Origin: PBB1 sp046154125
GTDB lineage: Bacteria > Pseudomonadota > Gammaproteobacteria > Burkholderiales > Burkholderiaceae_C
Reading direction: 5' to 3'
Length of the DNA stretch: 64,000 nt
Assembly: GCA_046154125.1 (NCBI GenBank)
Contig: JBJXEJ010000118.1
Coordinates: 1-64,000, forward strand
This document shows, piece by piece, positions 57,612 through 64,000 of the stretch. Positions within the stretch are counted from its first letter, which is position 1. Each line of letters opens with the position of its first letter. The position numbers and the translations under genes were made by a program. The notes beneath the pieces were generated by a model that was not told where the DNA came from, ran no database searches, and worked only from the letters and a program-made list of their open reading frames with translations.

Positions 57612-59156
57612 ATGGCCAGCCCGCACGAACAACGCTCCCTCTTCGGCGAGATCCTCGACTGGATGCTCGCACCGCTGCTGGTGCTGTGGCCGATGAGCGT
57701 CGTGCTCACCTGGCTGGTTGCGCAAGGCATCGCCAACCAGCCCTACGACAGGGAACTCGCCAACATGGCGCGGGTGCTGTCAAAGCAGGTGGTCGTCCAG
57801 TCCGAGCAGGGATACGCGACGGCAAGCTTCGCCCTGCCGGCAGGCGCCTCGGAGATCCTGCGCGCCGACGAGGCTGACGACGTCTACTACCAGGTGCTGG
57901 GACTGCGCGGCGAGTACCTGAGCGGCGACAGCACACTGGCGGTGCCGGCTGAAGAAGACCGCGTGCCACCCGGCGAACTCCGCTATCGCGACGACACGAT
58001 TCACGACGAGAACGTCCGGGTGGCCTACATGTGGGTTGACGTGCCGGGCCGCCCCGCCGAGGCGGCACCGCTGGTGCAGGTGGCCGAGACGCTCGGCAAG
58101 CGCTCGCGGCTGGCCACCGAGATCATCAAGGGCGTGATCCTTCCGCAGTTCGTGATCCTGCCGCTGGCGGTGCTGCTGGTGTGGCTGGCGCTCGCACGCG
58201 GCATCGCACCGCTGAACGAATTGCAGCAACGTATCCGCAAGCGCGACAGCAGCGACCTGAGCCCGATCGACGAGCGCGATGCGCCCGAGGAGGTGTCGCC
58301 CCTGGTGCGCGCGATCAACGACCTGCTCGCGCGGCTCGACCGCTCGATCGGTTCGCAGAAGCATTTCCTGACCGATGCCGCTCATCAGCTGAAGACACCG
58401 CTGGCCGGCTTGCGCATGCAGGCCGAGCTGGCACAGCGCGATATCGACGCCGGCAAGAACGACCCGGCGGACATCAAGCGCTCGCTGCAGCAGATCGCGC
58501 TGTCGAGCCAGCGCGCCGCACACACAGTCAACCAGTTGCTGTCGATGGCACGCGCCGACGACAAGGAACAGGCTCTGCGCCTCGGCCCGGTCGACCTCGC
58601 GGAGCTGGCCGTCGAAACGGTGCGCGACTTCGTTCCGCACGCACTCGAGAAGCGCATCGACCTCGGCTATGAAGGTCCGGGGCGTGACGTCGGGGGGGGT
58701 CTCGAGACGCCGGCGACCGGCGGCCTGAAGGTGCTGGGACACCGCGTGCTGCTGGGCGAGCTGATACGCAACCTGGTCGACAACGCGCTGCACTACACGC
58801 CGTCGGGCGGCACGGTCACGGTACGCGTGATCGACGACCCGTTTGGCCAGGTGGTCGTGCTGCAGGTCGAGGATTCGGGACCGGGCATTCCGGCGGCCGA
58901 GCGCGAGCAGGTGTTTCGCCCGTTCTACCGCGTGCTCGGCACGCAGGTCGACGGCTCCGGCCTCGGGCTGGCGATCGTTCGCCAGATCGCCACCCAGCAC
59001 GCAGCCGAGCTGCTGCTCGAGGACGCCAACCTGCGACACCGCGCGGGACTGAACGATCAGGCCGGAGCGCCGTTCGGGCCGGGTGCTCGCTTCACGCTGC
59101 GTTTCACGGCCGTCCGCGAGCAACGGGTGGAGGCGGACAACGCGGTCCTACACTGA
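57612..59156 (+). CDS. Sensor histidine kinase (TctE-like)
   Basis: 514 residues. TM1 at about 18-38, a periplasmic domain at about 40-170 of the two-component-sensor N-terminal (2CSK_N) type, TM2 at about 174-196, HAMP, then HisKA with H258 in TDAAHQLKTPLAGL. HATPase has NLVDNALHYTPSGG, EDSGPGIP and GSGLGLAIV. Periplasmic layout and phospho-His motif resemble TctE and relatives that sense tricarboxylates. A Gly-rich insert (RDVGGGLETPATGG) lies before the N box. It forms a pair with the upstream regulator. Confidence 0.95.
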   Translation: MASPHEQRSLFGEILDWMLAPLLVLWPMSVVLTWLVAQGIANQPYDRELANMARVLSKQVVVQSEQGYATASFALPAGASEILRADEADDVYYQVLGLRGEYLSGDSTLAVPAEEDRVPPGELRYRDDTIHDENVRVAYMWVDVPGRPAEAAPLVQVAETLGKRSRLATEIIKGVILPQFVILPLAVLLVWLALARGIAPLNELQQRIRKRDSSDLSPIDERDAPEEVSPLVRAINDLLARLDRSIGSQKHFLTDAAHQLKTPLAGLRMQAELAQRDIDAGKNDPADIKRSLQQIALSSQRAAHTVNQLLSMARADDKEQALRLGPVDLAELAVETVRDFVPHALEKRIDLGYEGPGRDVGGGLETPATGGLKVLGHRVLLGELIRNLVDNALHYTPSGGTVTVRVIDDPFGQVVVLQVEDSGPGIPAAEREQVFRPFYRVLGTQVDGSGLGLAIVRQIATQHAAELLLEDANLRHRAGLNDQAGAPFGPGARFTLRFTAVREQRVEADNAVLH

Positions 59157-59192
59157 GGCCGATGCCGACTTGACACGCTTCGGAGTTGCCAG

Positions 59193-60710
59193 ATGAATGC
59201 TCGCGATCCCGCTTTGCCAATGTCCGAACCCGTGGCCCCGGATCAGACTTCGGCGATCGCCGCTTTCTGCGATCGCGCCTGGGACGAGACCATCGTTCCG
59301 GCCCTCGTCGACTACATCGCCATTCCCGCCAAGAGCCCGATGTTCGACGCCGACTGGCAGGCCCACGGCCACATCGATCGCGTGATCCGCGACGCCGCGC
59401 AGTGGGTCGAGCGGCAGCCGGTGACCGGGCTGAAGCTCGAGGTAGTGCGCTTGCCGGGCCGCACGCCGGTCATCTTCTTCGACGCGCCTGCCACTCGCGC
59501 CGGCGGCAACGCGCGTGACAGCGAGACGGTGCTGATGTACGGCCACCTCGACAAGCAGCCGGAGTTCACCGGCTGGCGCAACGACCTGGGCCCCTGGACG
59601 CCGAAGTACGAGAACGGCCTGCTGTACGGCCGTGGCGGTGCCGACGACGGCTACGCGGTCTACGCCGCGCTGACCGCGATTCGCGCGCTCGACGAACAAG
59701 AAATTCCCCGCCCGCGCTGCGTCGGCCTGATCGAGAGCTGCGAGGAAAGCGGCTCGTACGACCTGCCGGCCTACATCGACGCGCTGAAGTCGCGGCTCGG
59801 CCGCGTCGGGCTGGTGGTGTGCCTGGACAGCGGCGCGGGCAACTACGACCAGCTGTGGTTGACGACCAGCCTGCGCGGCATGGTCAGCGGCGTGCTGAAG
59901 GTCGAGGTGCTGACCGAAGGCGTTCACTCGGGCGACGCAAGCGGGCTGGTGCCCTCGAGTTTCCGGATCCTGCGCCAGGTGCTCGACCGTCTCGAGGACT
60001 CGAACACCGGCGAGTTGCTGCCCGCAGGCTTCCATTGCGAGATTCCCGCCGACCGCATAGAGCAGGCGCGCGCCACCGCGGCGGCCCTCGGGGACGATCT
60101 GTGGAAACGTTTCCCGTGGGCCTGTGGCGCCGATGGAGGCCCGACCCTGCCGACCACCAGCGACCCGTTCGATGCGCTGATCCGACGCACCTGGAAGCCG
60201 ACGCTGAGCGTGACCGGCGTCGACGGCTTCCCCGAGATGCGCAGTGCCGGCAACGTGCTGCGGCCGTACACAGCATTCAAGCTGAGCCTGCGCCTGCCGC
60301 CATTGATCGATGGCAACGCGGCGGCGGCCCAGCTGAAGGCGCTGCTGGAGGACAACGCGCCCTACAACGCGAAGGTCACGTTCAGTGCCGACGGCCGTTC
60401 GGGCGGTGGCGGTGGCGGCCAACCATCCGGCGCGACGGGCTGGAACGCCCCGGCACTGGCACCCTGGCTCGAACGGGCCTTGAACTCCGCCTCGCAAACC
60501 CATTTCGGCGCGCCGTGTGGCTGCATCGGCCAGGGTGGCACGATCCCCTTGATGAGTCTGCTGCAACAGGGCTTCCCGGCAGCGCAGATGATGGTCTGCG
60601 GCGTGCTCGGCCCGAAGAGCAATGCACACGGGCCGAACGAATTCCTGCACGTGCCCTACGGCAAGAAACTCACCGCCGCTGTAGCCCAGGTGATCGCCGC
60701 CTGCAGGTGA
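59193..60710 (+). CDS. M20-family metallopeptidase
   Basis: 505 residues. M20 dinuclear zinc site pieces are LMYGHLDKQPEF, GRGGADDGYAVYAAL (bridging Asp) and catalytic Glu pair in LIESCEESGS. A lid/dimerisation region (about 215-410) includes EGVHSGDASGLVPSS, and a late GPKSNAHGPNEF His-containing motif provides the last ligand. Members are dipeptidases or carboxypeptidases (CNDP-like). No signal peptide, so cytoplasmic. It follows the sensor kinase by 36 bases and may be read with it. Confidence 0.95.
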   Translation: MNARDPALPMSEPVAPDQTSAIAAFCDRAWDETIVPALVDYIAIPAKSPMFDADWQAHGHIDRVIRDAAQWVERQPVTGLKLEVVRLPGRTPVIFFDAPATRAGGNARDSETVLMYGHLDKQPEFTGWRNDLGPWTPKYENGLLYGRGGADDGYAVYAALTAIRALDEQEIPRPRCVGLIESCEESGSYDLPAYIDALKSRLGRVGLVVCLDSGAGNYDQLWLTTSLRGMVSGVLKVEVLTEGVHSGDASGLVPSSFRILRQVLDRLEDSNTGELLPAGFHCEIPADRIEQARATAAALGDDLWKRFPWACGADGGPTLPTTSDPFDALIRRTWKPTLSVTGVDGFPEMRSAGNVLRPYTAFKLSLRLPPLIDGNAAAAQLKALLEDNAPYNAKVTFSADGRSGGGGGGQPSGATGWNAPALAPWLERALNSASQTHFGAPCGCIGQGGTIPLMSLLQQGFPAAQMMVCGVLGPKSNAHGPNEFLHVPYGKKLTAAVAQVIAACR

Positions 60711-60875
60711 TGCCACGACCGATGCGCAGGTCGGGCCGCAAGCGGAACTGGCCATTCGCGCGCTCGATCGATGCTCGTGTGATGCTTCGCACAGGTACGC
60801 TGCGTCACGACGGTTCGGCCGTGCGCGGCGACGATAGAGTCCACCCGAACGACCTCCTTGCGTTTTCCTTTGTCC

Positions 60876-61367
60876 ATGGCACGACCCATCTCCGATCGCA
60901 CGCGCGTTGCGGCGGCGCCACCGCCGAATCAGGCCAGCGACCGCCTGTGGCTGGCCTACGTGCTGGCGGGCGTCATCCTGCTGATCGGAATTCCGGTCGC
61001 GGTGGCGATCGGCGCGTCGTGGGTCCGCCTGTCCGAGCCGGCGAAGACTGACCGGCCGGCACCGAACTGGGTGCGGTCGGAGGCGGTGCAGGCCACCACC
61101 AGCAATGGCGACTCGGTCAAGGCGCAGGTCGCCTTCGATGCGGCCGAAGGCAGCACCCGTGCCGTTCTGGAAGCCAACCGCACCCAGGTGGCGCTGCTGA
61201 TGCAGATCAGCCTGGGCGCTTACGACCGTCCCACGATCCAGGACGCCCAGGGCATGCAGCGGTTGTCGAAGGACATGCGCAGTCGGCTCAACGCGTTCCT
61301 CGCGGAACACGGCGCCGCGCCCGTGCGTGAAGTGATCATCCAGGACCTGTTCTTCAGCAAGTTGTGA
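60876..61367 (+). CDS. FliL-like single-span membrane protein
   Basis: 163 residues from ATG 60876. One transmembrane helix at about 27-48, then a periplasmic domain rich in small residues. The C-terminal part (RPTIQDAQGMQRLSKDMRSR, then VREVIIQDLFFSKL) has the layout of FliL-type flagellar basal-body proteins, but no flagellar genes are in the window. I give the FliL relation moderate trust. It converges on the nitrilase-family gene with about 20 bases between. Confidence 0.6.
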   Translation: MARPISDRTRVAAAPPPNQASDRLWLAYVLAGVILLIGIPVAVAIGASWVRLSEPAKTDRPAPNWVRSEAVQATTSNGDSVKAQVAFDAAEGSTRAVLEANRTQVALLMQISLGAYDRPTIQDAQGMQRLSKDMRSRLNAFLAEHGAAPVREVIIQDLFFSKL

Positions 61368-61388
61368 CGCAGCCCGCCCCGGCAGGCG

Positions 61389-62231
61389 TCAGCCGAGGCG
61401 TCGGTGGCTCAGCGCCGGGAGTTGGGCGCGCACCGAGGCGAGCCGATCGAGGTCGAGGTCGGCAAGCACGACGCCCTCGCCTTCGGCCAACACGGCAATG
61501 ACTTCACCCCAGGGATCGATGACCATGCTGTGGCCCCAGGTGCGTCGACCGTTGTCGTGCAACCCACCCTGCGCCGCAGCGATCACGTAGCACTGGTTCT
61601 CGACCGCACGTGCACGCAGCAGCAGCTCCCAGTGCGCCCGACCCGTCGTGTGGGTGAAGGCAGCTGGCACTGCGATCAGGTCGCACGGCGGCTGGCCAGG
61701 CATCGCCATCAGCGCACGGTACAGCTCCGGGAAACGCAGGTCGTAGCAAATGCTCAGGCCGACCTGCAGAGGAGCCGCCGGGGGGCCGTCCCCATTGGTC
61801 GTCCCGCTCACCGCCACCGGTTGGGTGCCCGCGCGCAAAACCCGGCCTTCGTCGTAGCGCTCGCGCCCGTTGTCGAAACAGAACAAGTGGATCTTGTCGT
61901 AGCGCGCCGCCAGGCTGCCGTCGGGCCCGTAGACGCAACAGGCATTGAAGACGCGGTCGATGGCGTCGCTGCGGATCGGCAGGGTACCGCCGATCAGCCA
62001 CACGACGTTCTGACGCGCGGCGTCGGAGAGCATCTTCTGGATCGGGCCGTCACCAGCCGCCTCTGCGATCGCCAGCTTGTCGCGGTCGTTGTGGCCCATC
62101 AGGCAGAAGTATTCGGGAAGCACGACCCAACATGCGCCGGCCGCTGAGGCCTGAGCGATCAAACGCACGGCGGTTGCCAGGTTGTCCTCGACGTCGGGGG
62201 TCGACACCATCTGCAGGGCGGCGATCTTCAT
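61389..62231 (-). CDS. Nitrilase-family carbon-nitrogen hydrolase (Nit1/omega-amidase-like)
   Basis: 280 residues. The catalytic triad is visible: E40 in VVLPEYF, K113 in YDKIHLF and C162 in LSICYDLRFPE. The RAHWELLLRARAVENQCYVIAAAQGG region is typical of the Nit1/omega-amidase branch, which hydrolyses deaminated glutathione or alpha-keto amides. Its ATG overlaps the yhdP stop (ATGA), a pairing common in betaproteobacteria, so the two are translationally coupled. Confidence 0.95.
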   Translation of the reverse strand: MKIAALQMVSTPDVEDNLATAVRLIAQASAAGACWVVLPEYFCLMGHNDRDKLAIAEAAGDGPIQKMLSDAARQNVVWLIGGTLPIRSDAIDRVFNACCVYGPDGSLAARYDKIHLFCFDNGRERYDEGRVLRAGTQPVAVSGTTNGDGPPAAPLQVGLSICYDLRFPELYRALMAMPGQPPCDLIAVPAAFTHTTGRAHWELLLRARAVENQCYVIAAAQGGLHDNGRRTWGHSMVIDPWGEVIAVLAEGEGVVLADLDLDRLASVRAQLPALSHRRLG

Positions 62232-64000
62232 GGCTTGGGGCTCGGTTCATTGGCGGAGGCAGCCGGCAGGTTGGCCGGCATCGACGAACTGGGCGCTGGA
62301 ATGTCGGGCACCGGCGCACCGAACTTGCGATCGACCTTGTCGACCTTGGGATCGGCCCAGGTGCCGGTGATCCGGAACTCGCGCGTGTTGACTGCGATCA
62401 ACGGCTTGCTGAACAACGCCTGCGCCAGGAAGGCACCGAGGCCGAGCGCCGGGTTGATCGCGGCATAGGCCAGCGATGCGGTACCGGCGTCGATCTCCGG
62501 CACGACGATGACCCGAAGGTCCTGCGTTTCCTGCTCGATGTCGGCCTTGCCCTCCATCAGCACCGCCGCCTGCACGCCGCGCATGCGCAGGTTGTTGGTC
62601 TGCGCGACGCCCTGGGTGATCTGCACGTCTCCGCTGATGTCGTCGAAGGCGAAACCTTGCTGGAACACGTCGCGGAAATCGAGCACCAGACGCCGCGGCA
62701 GCGCCTGCAGGCTGAGCACGCTGAGCAGACGCCCGACGCCCGGCTCGGCCTTCAGGAACTGGCCCGCGGCAATCGAGATGTTCACCTGGCCGGTCAGACT
62801 GGGGTAGTCCAGCGCGAGCGGCGAGCCCGACCACGCGACCTGACCAGACATGCCACCCTTGCCTCCGCGCACGATCTTGCCGAATCCGAGCCGCTCGACC
62901 AGCGCCCCGCTGTCGCTCAGCTCAAGCTTGAAGCTCAGCACGACCCGGCGCGCGGCCGATGATGCGGCTCCGGACACCGCGCCCGCGCTGACACCGGCGC
63001 CCTGCGCGGCCCAGTTGCCACTGGCAGTCAGCTTCGCCTCCGGGGTGGTGAGTGCAAGCCGGTTAAGCCGCCATTCCCGCGCACCCTGCCGATTGGTGGC
63101 CTCCAGCTCCATGCGCCCGAGGTGCTTGCCTCGCAGTTCGAGGTCGTCGACGACGATGTCCAGTGCCGGCACGCTCTGCGCCGCCGGCTGATCGAGCAGA
63201 CTCTCGACATCGGTCACGTCGTCCTTGGGCAGAGACAGCCGGCTCAGCCGCGCGTAGACGCGACCGGCCGCGTTCGTCGTGCCGGAAGGCGCGTTGCCCA
63301 CCGACGCACGCGGCGCCCGGTACTCGAGGTAGCCGCTGGCCTGGTCGGAGTCGAGATTTACCCGCCAAACCGTGCCCTCCTGCGACAAGCCGGCCACCAC
63401 ACGGCTGAAGCGCCGCGAACCGACATGCAACTCCTGGGCGCGCAGGCCGATCGTGTTCGGAGCATAGGCGGCGTAGCCAGGGACCGCGTCGCCGCCCGAA
63501 GGACCGAGCGTGGCGGCGCCCGCCGAACTCGCCGGCACGCCGGCAGCCACCTGCTCCCAGGCATCGACGTTCAGGCTGGACAGGTTGAGGTTGGCGGTCA
63601 CTCCACTGGCTGGATTCGGTGCCGGCTCCATCACTCCGAGACCTCCGCGCAGCACGCGCGGCACCGCACCGGACACATCACGCACGTACTGCACCTGCAC
63701 CAGGTTCCCGAGGTCGAGTCGGATGACGTCTTGCGTCGCCGTGGCACCGACCCCGCCTTCGGTAGGCGGCGCGTTCTGGAACCGCAGCGCCAGCGGCGCA
63801 TCGGCCGCCTTGTTGAGCGGCGCCGGCAGTTCGCTGGCCAGGCCGACCAGGTTGCTCGTGACAATCAGGTCAGACTGTCCGCGCACCAGATTCAACGCGA
63901 CACGGTAGCTGGCCTGCCCGTTCAGCGAGTTGGCGAGGTGGGCCAGTGCAGCGCCACCAACGTCGATGCCGCGCCGCAGACCATCGGCGGTCGCGATGCC
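62228..64000 (-). CDS. YhdP-family AsmA-like protein (partial, N-terminus beyond window)
   Basis: 590 codons are present; the gene begins past the right edge. The sequence shows repeated beta-rich AsmA/YhdP-like segments, and the C-terminal block GQVNISIAAGQFLKAEPGVGRLLSVLSLQALPRRLVLDFRD, GFAFDDISGDVQITQGVA and QDLRVIVVPEIDAGTASLAYA is diagnostic of the YhdP/DUF3971 family. YhdP proteins span the periplasm and help move phospholipids to the outer membrane. Residues RITGTWADPKVDKVDRKF and a Pro-rich tail end the protein. Coupled to the nitrilase-family gene by a four-base overlap. Confidence 0.92.
   Translation of the reverse strand, partial: GIATADGLRRGIDVGGAALAHLANSLNGQASYRVALNLVRGQSDLIVTSNLVGLASELPAPLNKAADAPLALRFQNAPPTEGGVGATATQDVIRLDLGNLVQVQYVRDVSGAVPRVLRGGLGVMEPAPNPASGVTANLNLSSLNVDAWEQVAAGVPASSAGAATLGPSGGDAVPGYAAYAPNTIGLRAQELHVGSRRFSRVVAGLSQEGTVWRVNLDSDQASGYLEYRAPRASVGNAPSGTTNAAGRVYARLSRLSLPKDDVTDVESLLDQPAAQSVPALDIVVDDLELRGKHLGRMELEATNRQGAREWRLNRLALTTPEAKLTASGNWAAQGAGVSAGAVSGAASSAARRVVLSFKLELSDSGALVERLGFGKIVRGGKGGMSGQVAWSGSPLALDYPSLTGQVNISIAAGQFLKAEPGVGRLLSVLSLQALPRRLVLDFRDVFQQGFAFDDISGDVQITQGVAQTNNLRMRGVQAAVLMEGKADIEQETQDLRVIVVPEIDAGTASLAYAAINPALGLGAFLAQALFSKPLIAVNTREFRITGTWADPKVDKVDRKFGAPVPDIPAPSSSMPANLPAASANEPSPKP

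Noticed and set aside
59148..61310. 720-codon minus-strand open frame
   Set aside because: Antisense to the M20 peptidase and FliL-like genes, both of which have clear motifs.

Overview
The window is a high-GC chromosomal segment, densely coding on both strands. Gene content and order point to a betaproteobacterium of the order Burkholderiales, most like the Rubrivivax/Leptothrix/Methylibium/Piscinibacter group. That placement is inference from gene families (oxyR next to recG with dps downstream, moaC, TfpX/TfpZ-type pilin accessory protein, PglL-type ligases, recA-recX), not from a database search. I saw no rRNA, tRNA, CRISPR array, intact insertion sequence or integrase.

Layout. (1) 1-4120, minus strand: an ECF sigma factor, its RskA-type anti-sigma factor, two exported proteins built from the same 36-41-residue Asn/Gln/Gly repeat, a small exported two-cysteine protein, and a lipoprotein that may be CsgG/HfaB-like and runs off the left edge. 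I read this as a candidate surface-fibre (curli/holdfast-anchor-like) export module with its own regulator; it is the best candidate for an undescribed system here. (2) 4157-9511: tgt and queA (queuosine tRNA modification) with an opposite-strand pair, a UbiA/DPPR-synthase-like enzyme and a GT39-type glycosyltransferase, lodged between them. (3) 9621-14148: recG (carrying an in-frame palindromic insertion), oxyR, dps and a DJ-1/PfpI protein. (4) 14311-19536: TonB-dependent receptor, a coupled 84-residue protein, a YfiR-family protein and a hybrid sensor kinase, apparently one signalling operon. (5) 19618-23050: prfC, a DsbA-like isomerase, a SWIB-domain protein with a histone-H1-like tail, and a small membrane protein. 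(6) 23057-33040: pbpC, an alpha-2-macroglobulin gene broken by one in-frame TAA, and an M48 metalloprotease, all for envelope maintenance or defence.

(7) 33184-46395: moaC, then a glycan and pilin region: DegT-type aminotransferase, PhyH-type dioxygenase, ATP-grasp enzyme, NeuD-type acyltransferase, TPR-GT41 glycosyltransferase, two PglL-type O-oligosaccharyltransferases, a TfpX/TfpZ-type pilin accessory protein and a type IV pilin with a sigma-54-like promoter. Inside this region sits a visibly AT-richer amidohydrolase-fold gene that has lost most of its metal ligands. It is flanked by two same-orientation copies of the ATP-grasp 3' end, one a remnant, which suggests an island insertion.

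(8) 46615-56698, minus strand: class-II cyclic-nucleotide phosphodiesterase, an FHA / PP2C / Ser-Thr-kinase trio, TerC, a cytochrome P450 coupled to sucD, sucC, recX and recA with a LexA box. (9) 56924-64000: a TctD/TctE-like two-component pair, an M20 peptidase, a FliL-like membrane protein, a nitrilase-family amidase and the C-terminal part of YhdP, which is cut by the right edge.

All protein family calls are from reading translated sequence and recalling family motifs; none was confirmed by search.
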